64,000 nucleotides of DNA from Gnetum montanum (taxonomy: Eukaryota > Streptophyta > Gnetopsida > Gnetales > Gnetaceae): NCBI GenBank assembly GCA_015680685.1, contig MNCI01000972.1, positions 402,752 to 466,751 on the forward strand, in the 5' to 3' direction. The stretch's first letter is position 1; every line of letters begins with the position of its first letter. A program made the translations under genes and the position numbers. Below, piece by piece: positions 53,323 to 64,000 of the stretch. The notes under the pieces are model-generated. The model worked only from the letters and a program-made list of their open reading frames with translations. It had not been told where the DNA came from and did not search any database.

Positions 53323-55330
53323 ATGTCTTCTTCACATAGGACCAAGATTGCATCACATGATAAAAGGACTAATAGGAGAAATGTTAGGATCTATACTAAA
53401 GAAAATTGGAGTGAACAACCTCAAGCAAGGGTTTCCTATGCTCATTTAGCTCCTTACTACACTCAAAGACTATATTTAACTAGTGCAGAAACTCCTAGAG
53501 GAGATGAAGTAAGTCTTAGATCAAGGAGGGCCTCAAGGCCTAAGACCTTCTCTAAACCTAGAAAAGATATATCAAGTGACCATGGGGAGAACTATAGAAG
53601 CCATGATGATTCTCCTAGTTCCTCATCTTCTTCTTCCTCTTCAACATCTAGTTCTGATGAAGATGAACGTAGGCATAGGGATAGAGCTCCACTATGGGGT
53701 CAAGATAAAGATAGGAATCAAACCCAAGGGCAAAATCAAAGACATCAAAATGAGCATAGACAAGATCATCACAATCATATGAATAGAAATATATATTATC
53801 AGCATGACATCTCTGGTACAGATAAACCCTTGTTGGCTACTAGGGACTTGACATTGATTAGGGAGGTAGTTCAAATACCCCAAAGGCATCAAAGGGACAA
53901 CCTTATTAAATGGATTGACATAAAAAAACATTCCTAAATTTAAGGAAGGCTATAATTAAAATTCACAACATCACTTACAAGCCTTCCATGATGCCTGTAG
54001 CTTGTAAAATATTGAAAATAAGTGGCAAAAGCTTAAGCTCTTCCCTAGGATCCTAATAGACGAAGCTAAAAGTTGGTATAGATCATTGGAACCAAATTCC
54101 ATCCACCAGTAGTCCACAGTGTTGGAACTTTTCAACAAATAATACCAAACCTATGCAAGAGTGTCCAACCTAAGAAAAAAATCCAAAGGTGGAAGTAAGG
54201 AAATCATGAATGCTTGGATGTGGCCTTGGATAGATACTATTCACTACTACATAAATGTCTTGGCCATGATTTATCTAAAAAACAGCAACTTTTCCACATC
54301 ATAGATGGGCTTCATAATGAAATGAGGAAGACTCTTGGAATTTATGCCCAAGGTCAATTATATGAATTGAAAGTCCATCAAATACAAAGGCTAATTGAGT
54401 GGGTGGCAAAAGAAGAAGGAGAGCTATGTAAACAAGAGAATGTAGAGGAAAATAATTGGGACCCAACTCTTTAAAATAAAAGGGTCTATATTTGTGATGA
54501 AGAAAAAGAGGTAGCTCTTAATGAGGTGACTTCACAACATGCCTTGCTAATACAAAAGTCTATCAATGTGGTTGAAGCAAAGCTAGATAAGATGTTGGAA
54601 TGGATAAATGAGAAACTTATAACTTGCGTAGAAACCATAGAGAAGAAAGTAACATAAAAAAAATTAAGTGATCACAACAAAAGAAGGAAAAAGAACCAAG
54701 AAATAACTAGGAACACTTATCGGTAAAAATGGAAAATGATCATAGAAGAAGAGGTTATAGGCTCAACCATCAAAGAGGATGATGGATGTGACATTTGCCT
54801 ATATTATCATCCAAAGGTCTATTGCCTAGTCATGTTACATCTACATGAGTATGGGGCCTTTGCATTGAATCCTAAGTTCATACAAAAGAAAATGCCCAAG
54901 AAACTACCTTTCTTACAAGGTAATTATAGATAGTCCTACAACCACCCATATTATCCTAATGGAACTTATTACCAACTTTAACACTATAATCCAATGCAAT
55001 GGCAAAATCCATAGTTGTGGGAGAGGTCATCATCAAGCCAACACTACCCTTATTATTGAACCCATACAGATATTATGTTCAACAACTTGTTTCCCTGACT
55101 ACTTCTACTTCCTCTACCTCAAATCACTACTACCACTCTCCTGAATATCATTGTCCCACAACATCTTCCATGAGATCACCACCTCACACCTCTCATCTTC
55201 CGTCATATTCTTGATATTCTTATAATTCCCTCCACCATATGTCACCACCAATAACACAGGAAGGTTCAGCACCACAACATCAATGAAAGAATGTTACTTG
55301 TGCTATGAACATACATGGAAATGATAACAC
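53323..55330 (+). pseudogene. Gag of copy C
   Basis: The start is MSSSHRTKIASHDKR at 53323. The first 204 codons are open (53323-53937) and include a run of serines, an acidic DEDERRHRD segment and a His/Asn/Arg-rich stretch, the long N-terminus also seen in D and F. The gag domain (53940-54400) is frame-shifted; YSLLHKCLGHD and TLGIYAQGQLYELKVHQIQ can be read. The knuckle CDICLYYHPKVYC keeps both leading cysteines. A Tyr/Pro-rich tail follows to about 55330. Confidence 0.82.
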
Positions 55331-55900
55331 TAGTAGTTCTCAACCACAACCTTAGAAACATCCTTTATGTAGGGTAGTTTCCTCACACAAGCACAAAACA
55401 CATAAATCCACTAGCACATCAAAACCAGCACAAGGCCAATTTGTTGCAACACCCATCCTTGCTAGAATAATGTCTCCTAATCATGTAGAAAAGCTGACAA
55501 CCATTACCACTCCAACACAAGACATAAATGATGAACTTATAATTGTGGAGAGATAGAAAAATCCATTCATCACTAATAGTAAAGGGTGAAATTATGGACC
55601 AAGAATTCAAAATATTAACACAATCCACAACAAATTTTAAGAATAAGTATGTGAGCAAAAACTAGTCTATGTAGTAGCCACTAAACTAGAAGACACCTAG
55701 TGGCTTGAAAATGAGAATATAAAATTGTTTCAAAGATGCATGAAGGAAACTGACCCACTTATTAGTTCTAGACTTAAGAAAATGGACCACATAAAGGACT
55801 TAGACACATATATCTTACACTCTCATTATACACCAGAAAAGGATATTAAACATGGAGATCCAAGAATTAAAATAGAAAATTAAGAAGAATAAGCAAATAC
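55331..55900 (+). pseudogene. Protease and PR-RT linker remnant of copy C
   Basis: LVYVVATKLEDT corresponds to LYVVATKQEGT of D and LYVVATHKKT of F at the end of the protease region. The active-site part is not recognisable. Linker-like sequence goes on to about 55900, and RT never begins. Confidence 0.6.
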
Positions 55901-57502
55901 ATCTGGACCACAAAAATGGAAATACCTTCAAGTCCAAATGAAGATACATCTCTAAATGATCCAAATGAGACTACCACCAATGTTAGATGGGATACCACAT
56001 GATTAATTAAATTAATAACTATGATAGATGGGAAATCGGTGGTGTATAACTAGGGGATATTGTGGTCCATCTCCCAAATGTGTGGCCATAAGATTAGCTG
56101 TGGAGGAGATGCTCCATCTTGGTTCAAGAAATAATAAGTGTTTTTCACTCTTTTTTTTTTTACAATTTTTTATCATTTTCCTATTTCTTCCAAAATTTCC
56201 TGATTCTTAATATGTTTTCCATTTCTTAATATTTTTCTTTTCTTTATATTTTTCTCTTTTCTAGAGTCATTTTCTTTATGTTTTATGAATATTTTTTTAT
56301 GCTTCTATTAATAATATTACCAATCATGATGCAGAAGTCAATGCTATATGTTGGGTTTTTGTGCTATGTTATCAAGATGATTGGGTAAGTAATTGTGTAA
56401 AGTAGTGAGACCACCTCATCCATCCCTCCAGTTCTCTAAGTAAAAGGTCTTTTTCATGGAAACAATTTGGTTCTTTTATGAAACTAAAATTCATAAATGA
56501 TCATTGTACCTTGAAGAAAGAGGGAATGACCAAGTGGGAATTACAAAGGTTGTGAACTCAAGGGAACTTGTTGGCTTCTCTTCTTGACTTCCTTTATGTG
56601 CTTTATGACTCCTCTTGGAATGTATCATCACTCCTCCATCAACCAATAAAAATGAAGCTCTGTTTTTGCATGGTGTGGTTCCCATTTCAAAAAAAAAATT
56701 TAAAAAAGAAGAAGAAAAACAACAATAATGGAAATTCAAAGCACACCGCTTAGACATAATAATGGGTTACAAGCACTAATTATGAGGTTGGAAAGACATG
56801 TTACCCATGCCTAAAGACACCCATCTAACTAAAGCCCTTCCTTTCTTCTTTACTTTCCTTCTCTTTTTGGAGTGATGATTATTCTTTGAGGTGGTTGTGT
56901 ACTCATGATGGTTGGCAAGAAGGAACACATCAATGCAAGGTCACTATTCATGGTATGAACTTACTTTGAACTTGGACAGATAGGAATGCTAATCATTTTA
57001 ATCACATTTTTCACAAGAACCTATTGTGGACATGGTCAAGTACCTTACATTCTGATCTCTGTAATCCCTTATCATCCTATTATTCACCTCACTACTACAT
57101 GTGATTATGAGCATTTTGGCTTTATGTAATATAGTGCAACATCCCAACCATAGTAGTTGTGTGTTTTTTGGAACAAAGGAATGATCTACATTTAACTTCT
57201 ACAATGCCTGCAGACATCTATAGAAGTGGTTATGCAAGGGCATTTTGGTAAGGATCTTACTCTAGGAAGGACCCACTTGCATAACTTTTGTTGATCATGG
57301 CTTTGAATTAACATTCACATCTTCCAGAACATCAGTGATGGTTTCTTTGAATTTATGCATGCTTTTGGAAGTACTTCTCATCTGTTTCATTAATTTTTCC
57401 TACTTTTATATTTGCATATCCATTAATATTTCTTTGTCATCTTCTGAATTAGACCTTTGGTTTCAATTATTCAAAAACTTATGTGCTTTCAAAGTTATGC
57501 TT
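55901..57502 (+). other. Family 3' region in copy C
   Basis: It rejoins the family sequence just after the expected integrase end: CCATCTCCCAAATG and GGAGGAGATGCTCCATC near 56070-56115 match the first PPT-like region of copy 1. The T-rich part, the GCATGGTGTGGTTCCCAT block (56670) and the AGGACCCACTTGCATAA block (57277) follow. No gene is supported. Confidence 0.65.
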
Positions 57503-58209
57503 CTTAGTCATGGGGGCTAGGGATGTCTGCTTTGAAATTTTTCTAACATCCTATTTTTGAACATCATGGTAACTAATAGCAATTGATTACCTTGGGCATA
57601 GTATGATATCATCACCTTGTTCCTAAATGCAAACTAAGGGATCTAAAAAGGGTTAATTATTAAGAAAAATTTACCAAAACTAATGTTGATCCTTTGGTCA
57701 CTACAAGTGATGCTAAAAGAAACACCTAAGGAAGAAGGTCTTTTTCCAAGTATGAAAAGAAAGCTGAGATGGGGACATTAGAGGATATGCCCATGGACAA
57801 ATCATAGCACATACAAGATAGCAGCTTAGACTTTGCATGCTTTCTAGATCCATGGGATGATGAGAAGAAATTTTAGTCCATCCTTTAAGAATGTTTTGCA
57901 TAACCAAAGAAGTATCAACATAACAATCAAGGTTGAAAATCTATCACCACTAGTGGCAATAAGAAGAATCATCTTCAGCAAATTTTTGAGGACCTCTACA
58001 AATTTTGTAATCTTCAATGTTTGTCTAGTCTTTTTTTCACTCTGTCATATTGTATGAATCCACTCAAATAAAATTTTTTAATGCAGCACTCAAAGTCAAT
58101 GAATAGTTTGCATATCAATCAATAATCCCATACCTTCCCAATATTTTTTAAGGAACTTATTCCTCCTTTTATTCACTTTAGGATGAGTTTTCATTCAATC
58201 ATGGGGATA
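57503..58209 (+). pseudogene. Third-ORF remnant and PPT of copy C
   Basis: It opens with the internal PPT-like CTTAGTCATGGGGGCTAGGG. ATG at about 57711 (MLKETPKEEGLFP) aligns loosely with the third ORF start of A, but only some 200 bp of unclear coding follow. The true PPT, CAATCATGGGGATA at 58197-58209, abuts the LTR. Confidence 0.5.
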
Positions 58210-59065
58210 TGATGAATCATATTTTTCCTAGCTCCAATATTAGATACCCAATATCAAGGCCTAAGAAGTAATGTCAAATGTTTGATATCATGGAATGTGT
58301 GCTGGCCTATAAATATAGTGCTTGGGCACATTGTTTGGGCATAAGTTGGTTAATAGAGTAGCTGAACTCTTGCAACTTTATTCCATAGTTTTAGAGAATA
58401 GTCAGTGAGCACCCATAGTGTGGATCTGAGTTAGTTGTATGATGTCTTATTTGAGTGGCAATGTACCTGGACACATTCCATGAACAACAATAAGGTCAAG
58501 ATTAATTATTATTCATTACAACACTATGAATTACATTAGATTTACTTTCCATGCAATTTACTTCTCATGTACTTAGTTAATATTTACATTTCCATGCATA
58601 TTAATAAATTGGCAAAACGAGCATGACCAGTTTTGAGTGTAAACACGTATTCACTTAGTAATCCTAGTAGTGAATACATGGGTTCAAGATGTGTACAACA
58701 ATCTAGAAATAAACACTCATCACTCATAGGCTAGTTTAGATGTTACTTTCCATTTTTAATTAGATTAAATAATTAATTTCTTTATTATCATTAGGATTAG
58801 CTTACGGTTGAACAACATCAAGAATCATATGCCTCACTCTGGACTAAACNCTTACGGTTGAACAACATCAAGAATCATATGCCTCACTCTGGACTAAACC
58901 ATATGTGATAAAGCAAACACTAGTCCAAGTGGGAAGACAGCGAATTATAATCAAGGCATAATGATCTAGATGCCACACCTAGTCCCATCCATGGAATTCA
59001 ACTAGATCGTGTGTGAATGCTTGTGATTTTTATGGTTGGGCATAAGGATACCTCATTGTTCATCA
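58210..59065 (+). repeat. Middle LTR shared by copies C and D
   Basis: It starts TGATGAATCAT and ends TTCATCA; TATAAATA is at 58308-58315. It is preceded by a PPT and followed by a primer site, so it serves as 3' LTR of C and 5' LTR of D. It contains an assembly scar: 49 bp are repeated exactly on both sides of a single N at 58850. Confidence 0.88.
58801..58899. other. 49-bp exact duplication around one N, probable assembly artefact
   Basis: Bases 58801-58849 and 58851-58899 are identical, with N at 58850 between them. Other LTRs of the family have the segment once. Confidence 0.8.
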
Positions 59066-59066
59066 C

Positions 59067-59084
59067 TAGCACCATTGCCAAGGA
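59067..59084 (+). promoter_or_regulatory. Decayed primer binding site of copy D
   Basis: TAGCACCATTGCCAAGGA matches the tRNA-Asp complement at 13 of 18 bases. All five differences are G to A. Confidence 0.75.
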
Positions 59085-59225
59085 CTCTTTTTATGTTATG
59101 TGCACTATCTAGGACTTAGTGAAAATTATTCAAAATTTTTGGAATGAACCGTAGAGTCATATCATACTTTAAAATAACTACAATAATTTTAAAAAGCACA
59201 TTGCATTTTATTTTTCTAACACTGT

Positions 59226-61560
59226 ATGTCCTCTTCTCATAGGGGTGATTCTCCATCCAAGCCTAACAAAGTACATCAATAGGTACCCCAACAATATAGA
59301 GTGGTATATGCTCATCCTAATGAGTGTGTACCCAACTTCACCTTCATCTTACACCAAGATGAACTACTATAGTGGCATGACATGGAGGGCAACATTGTGT
59401 TGTTGCCCGATCAATCCATTACTGTGATGCTCCAACAAACTCTTTATGTGTTTGGGCCTCCAAGGACTTCATGCTAAGTAATTTATACAAGATAGTGATG
59501 ATAGGAATTATCATCCCACTAAGGCACAACATCTAAGAGATCAACAACTAGAACAACACTATGAATCTGTAAAGGAAAAGTAGTTTGATTATTCCCCATA
59601 CCTACTGTACAAAAAATATGGTGGAGAACCCTTCTCTAGGGGTTTTTCATTTAGTGAAATTTCTTTCTTTAACTTCGGTGAAAAAGGTCAAAACTAGAAC
59701 CTATAGTCCATTATTCACAATCTTGGTTCTGGTAAGAATGAATCCATTAACAAAGGAGGATCCAAAGAGGTGAGTTAGAGCAGGGATGTGGACAAGAAAC
59801 AAGATCATGATCATAGTTGCTATTGCTAAAGAGAGGGTAATAGGCACTATAATGGTGCTAGTTCTCCTTCCTTTTTACCTTCATCATCATCTTCCTCTAC
59901 TGGCTCTACTCATAACCATAGGGGGCATGATCGTAATGAAGGTGATTGACAGGACCGAAATGATCAAAGGGACTATTAAGCAAGTCAAAACCCAGGGCAT
60001 GGACATTCAAGAGAGACCCATCACCATGAATGAAGGGGTGGCATAGGACATCATAAGCACCAAAATCATGGCCTTGATGAGCCTTTTCTTGCTACCTAAA
60101 GTATGCTCAACATAGTAGAGGCAATGCAAATTCCCACAAAGCACATAAAGGATAGTTAGATCAAGAGGTTAGACATGAACAATATCCCTAGATTTGAAGG
60201 GGGATACAAGTTAGTTCCACACAACCATATAAAAAATGAGTGGCAAAAACTTAAGTTGTTCTCTAGGACACTCATTAAAGAAGCAGAGAATTGGTATTGG
60301 TCCTTAGAATTAGAATCTATTGGATGATGAAGTACAATGCTTAAACTATTCAATGACAAATATCAGACGTACTTCCAAGTGTCCAACTTGAGAAGGCAAA
60401 TCCAAGAATGGAAAAAAGGAATACATGAACCCTTAGATACTGCCATGGATCGATACTATTTCTTATTGCAAAAATGTGTTGGCCATGGTTATTCTAAACT
60501 AGAGCAACTTCACCACATTGTAGATAGCCTCCAATCAGAAACAAGAAGAACTATTGGCATCTATGCCCAAGGGCGATTGTTAGAATTAAGAGTTCATCAA
60601 ATTCAAAGATTGATTAAGTAGATAGTAAAGGAAGAATAAGAGTTGAAAAACCAAGAAAGTGCAAAAGAGTACAACTGCAATCCTTCCATTAACAAGAGGA
60701 AGGTTCGATTCTGTGACAGTGAGGAAGAATCATCACTTGATGAGATGGTGAATAGGAAAACCTTGCTACTTAAAAAATTTCAATCTAAAATTTCATCTAA
60801 GGTTGATAAGTTATGAGACTCCATGGATAGCAGATTTTAAGCTATCCTAAAAATTGTTGAAAAGTCTAAAGAACAAGGTAATGATCATGATCATAGGAGG
60901 TGCAAGGAAGTTGAACATGCTAATTAAAGAGGTAAGGGAAAAATTGCTATAGTAGAGGAAGTTGTGGGAAGTGAATCAGATGATGATGGTAGGTGTGACA
61001 TCTACCATTATGAACATCCTAAGGGATGTTGTCCCATAGTATCACACTTACAAGAGTCTAAGGTGTATGCTTTAAATCCATGCCTACCACAAAGGTAAAC
61101 ACCCAAAATATTACCTTATCCTCAAGGAAATTCTAGGTAGTTCCACCAAAAACAATAGTATTATCTAAGTGGAACTCCACTGCAATGATATGAGTAGTAT
61201 CAATAGTGGTAGTAACCACAGTCATGGGTGCTGGCACCACCAAGGCAACAATATTCTTACAGATAATCTTATCAATATGGGTATTACATTCAGCAACATC
61301 TATCTTCACATGATTCTTTCTATCATATTTCTATGTTCTAACCTCACTAATATCCTCTTGATTATTATCAAACTCATTCTCCATATGTAAGGATGAATAT
61401 TACCTTTTATCCTTAGTCTCCTTCTATTCCTACACATCTTCCTCCATCCTCAACATAGCTACCACCTGCTCCACCTATGCAAGGTGAACTCCTAGCTCAA
61501 CCACAACAACACAATGCCACCAAGGCTATAAATCTATAACTAGTTCATCAACCGAGTGGT
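59226..61560 (+). pseudogene. Gag of copy D
   Basis: The start is MSSSHRGDSPSKPNK at 59226. An N-terminal segment (VVYAHPNECVPNFTFILHQD) is shared with F. Serine-rich and His/Arg/Asp-rich parts follow (59860-60050). The gag domain is open at 60337-60621: LFNDKYQTYFQVSNL, EPLDTAMDRYYFLLQ and TIGIYAQGRLLELRVHQIQ. The knuckle reads CDIYHYEHPKGCC, with the second Cys lost. The tail is Tyr/Pro/Gln-rich. Several frameshifts are present. Confidence 0.83.
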
Positions 61561-62350
61561 TCAAATACTCAATCAACGAAAAGACCTTTCTTCCAACCCA
61601 ACAATCTGACTAAGCCCTCACATACACATGCAATTGGCAACCTTGTTCCTCTATCTCCCTCCATATCAAATTCCTTCAAGTCCCCTTCAAACCAAATATC
61701 ACCTAGGATCCATACTATTATGTTTACTGTTGGCGTATCTAATTGAATCCATGCTGGAAACCTTCCTAGGAAATTAGCTGATCCTAGGAGTCCTCTTATT
61801 TATTTGTAGATTACTAGAAATGAATTGTGCAAATATCTTCTTAATTTAACTTCCAAGGTTAATTTGATTTTTATGAGATGTATACTGCATGGAACTTATC
61901 TCCTCTCAAGAAGAGCAACATCATATTAGAGCTGACAAACCAATCCATCACTATTCCATTGGGATTAGTGGAAGACATTATGACCATTATCTAGTGGGTG
62001 GTCTTATCTTATTGATTTCCTAGTAAGCAAGCTAGAGAATTGCAAAGGGGACTTCCCAATCATCATGGGAATGGCATGGCTAAGCACCATTGATACATAA
62101 ATGAGAATTAGAGATCTTTCCCTTAAAATATCTAAAGAAAATGCATTCAGAAAGATCAAGAAGAAGTGAGTTCCATGCATCACATATAGCAATATAGGGT
62201 GTAATTATGTGCAGCAACTCTAGTTTGTTAAACAAGCATCCATTTTTCCATGCAAGCAATGTGCACCAGAAATAGATATTCAAAGGTGTCTATATGTAGT
62301 AGCCACAAAACAAGAGGGTACCTAGTGGCTAACCGCTAATTCTGAAAGTA
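61561..62350 (+). pseudogene. Protease region of copy D
   Basis: LPRKLADPRSPLIYL matches LPRKFSNPRSPLIYL of copy F. The active-site triad cannot be read because of frameshifts near 61840-61960. IIMGMAWLSTID is the counterpart of the gypsy ILGRxWL block, followed by RIRDLSLKISKE and the LYVVATKQEGT end. Confidence 0.75.
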
Positions 62351-63334
62351 ACACACTTTACATGGAACCTACTAAGAGCTTAACATGCACATATGTCATA
62401 AGCATAGATGCACCAGAGCAAGTTCATTACCAACTCTCTAATAAATAAAATGATCATACCTACTAGGAAGAGTTGGAAATTCCTAAAAATTTCAAGCAAG
62501 AACCCCTTGAACTAAAAATTCTACCTACTGGCATGGAATATATATTCTTAAAAAATGAAAAGCTAGTAATAATAAATGCAAATCTTTCTCAAGAATAAAA
62601 AAGGATGTTATTAAATGTGGTTGAAAAATGGTTAATAGCCTTTGCTTGGTCATATCTCGAACTCATAGGGATTAATCATAGGCTATGCAAGCATCACATG
62701 TACACTGACCTAACTATGACGCCAAAGAGGCAACCACAGAGACGATTAAATCCCAAATTAAAGTAGATCATCAAGGAGGAAATTGAACAACTCCTCAAGG
62801 CAAGGTTCATCTATCCCATTGTAGATAGTGAGTAGGTTAGTCGACTCATTATTTTACCAAAGAAAGAAGGCAAGTGGTAGGTTTACATCGATCTTCGGCT
62901 ACTGAATATGGCAACATTCAAAGACCATTTTCCGTTATTCATTGATCAGGTGTTAAACATAATATTTGGGAATTATTATTATAGTTTTCTGGATGGTTAT
63001 AGTGACTATAACCAAATCCATATTGTACTAGAGGACTAGGCCAAAACAACATTCACAAGTCCCTAAGGGACTTTTACATATAGCAAGATGCCTTGTAGTC
63101 TATGTAATGCTCTTGCTACATTCCAATGCCTAGTCTTAAGCATTTTTCAATAGTATATTGGTAGTGGTGTGGAAGTCTTTATGGATGAATTCTCCATCTA
63201 TGGAGCTATATTTGAGCAAGCCCTAAACCACCTAGAGAAAATACTAAAAGATATGTTAAAACATACTTATAGTTGAATTGGTAAAAGAGTCATTTGATGG
63301 TCTAGGAAGGCATTGTACTAGGGCATAGAACATC
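62351..63334 (+). pseudogene. Reverse transcriptase of copy D, 3' end cut
   Basis: The linker (FKQEPLELKILPTGMEYIFL) leads to the RT fingers (IEQLLKARFIYPIVDS, VYIDLRLLNMATFKDHF). SFLDGYSDYNQI has the first catalytic Asp. The YxDD box reads VFMDEFSIYGA, so its second Asp is Glu. The thumb goes on to EGIVLGHRTS and stops at the junction at 63334. Unlike copy F there is no deletion after the YxDD box. Confidence 0.85.
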
Positions 63335-64000
63335 TGTTGGCGACCGTTTGGGACGCGACCGCCAATGAATGTCCTCGAACAAGATTTAGGTGCCTGCTGG
63401 TCTCTGGCAACACCAAGGCCCAGATACCTCTAAATAAACTTAGTAGTTAATGTGAGTATGTGTATGTGCTGTTGCGGTGTACGATTGTGAGAAATGTAAC
63501 GATTGCGTTGTGTGTAAACTACAAATGACTTTCTTTAAAGAGATTCAGCCAACTTTGCCAAGCACTGTGAGTTGTTGAAAAATTTCCTATTTTGTTCAAC
63601 TGCCTAGTCTACGTGGTCCTTATAATAACTACTTGTAACAAATAAAATTTTGCAAAACCATTTGAGCACAACTTCGCAATCTACTCCTAATTTTCCCCAG
63701 AGAAAGAGATAGTTCTTCAAGAAAACTAGAAATAGAGCAAGATTCGAAGGAAATAAGTAGAAAAGAAAAGAAAGAAGATTTGTGTAGACCTCAAATATTT
63801 AAACAAGGTAAAATGACATAAATAACACTTCGCAATAAAGCTATCCCAAATTCAATATCTATGAATTGTTCAAACTTCCAAGGCTCAAACAAGCAATTTC
63901 TTCAAGACAATCCTACTATGCTACCAAAAATTGCTGTGTAAACTACCACGTACGAGACTCCATTTTGACTAGATAATAGATGTCAACGATTGCATTCAAA
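63335..64000 (+). mobile_element. Start of an unidentified element, runs off the window
   Basis: The RT reading of D breaks exactly before TGTTGGCGACCG, and the sequence that follows has nothing in common with the Athila-like, copia or E elements. TG at the breakpoint suggests the 5' end of an LTR. No TATA box, primer site or ORF is convincing within the 666 bp available. GGCGACCG and CGACCGCC near the start form a short inverted repeat. Confidence 0.45.

Larger units (their letters stand above)
52312..59065 (+). mobile_element. Athila-like copy C, most of pol deleted
   Basis: LTR, primer site, gag, a protease remnant, the family 3' region and a second LTR occur in order. RT, RNase H and integrase are missing, with breakpoints different from copies A and B. 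The right LTR is followed directly by a primer site and the gag of copy D, so C and D share it. The left junction is in the copia RNase H. Confidence 0.85.
59066..63334 (+). mobile_element. Athila-like copy D, pol-bearing, cut by a later insertion
   Basis: Primer site, gag, protease and RT follow the middle LTR. RT is in good alignment with copy F until 63334, where the reading stops abruptly at TGTTGGCGACC. The missing RNase H, integrase and LTR may lie beyond the window. Confidence 0.8.

Overview
The window is intergenic heterochromatin-type DNA from a seed plant with a large, repeat-rich genome. I find no intact host gene, no tRNA or rRNA gene and nothing prokaryotic. Almost every base can be assigned to LTR retrotransposons nested inside one another, all decayed by in-frame stops and C-to-T/G-to-A changes. 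The species cannot be named from the sequence.

Layout. (i) 1-4023: 3' part of an Athila-like Ty3/gypsy element (copy 1, +). (ii) 4024-6739: AT-rich, unassigned. (iii) One old Ty1/copia element (+) is the scaffold for most of the rest. Its pol runs in correct order but in pieces: protease 6740-7152, pre-integrase/integrase 15591-16317, integrase to RT 44196-45912, RT/RNase H 51470-52311. (iv) The same Athila-like family entered this copia at four points: copy A (7153-15590, +, TSD GAAGG), copy F (about 16313-44195, -), copy B (45913-51469, -, TSD TTTAG) and a C-D tandem sharing a middle LTR (from 52312, +). (v) Copy F is split by an 18.5-kb Tat/Ogre-clade element E (20431-38955, +, TSD ACATA/ACGTA). 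(vi) At 63335 the RT of D is cut by a new, unidentified element that runs off the window.

The Athila-like family has LTRs of about 850 bp starting TGATGA and ending TCATCA, a tRNA-Asp-type primer binding site, gag with a shortened zinc knuckle, a PR-RT-RNase H-INT pol, and a third ORF in the env position. Copies 1, F and D carry pol but only stubs of the third ORF (D's 3' part is not visible). Copies A, B and C lack all or most of pol. Copy A keeps gag and an 892-codon third ORF without frameshift. The third ORF is preceded by a 60-65-nt intron with matching splice sites in copies 1, F and A, which suggests expression from a spliced mRNA.

Element E has gag, protease, RT, two RNase H domains (the second is the archaeal-type domain typical of Tat) and integrase. 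Between protease and RT, where Ogre elements carry an intron, lies a 4.5-kb multi-exon gene on the opposite strand. Two of its splice junctions preserve the reading frame exactly, and its second exon encodes an FCP1/NIF phosphatase-like segment. I regard this antisense gene as the most interesting object in the window.
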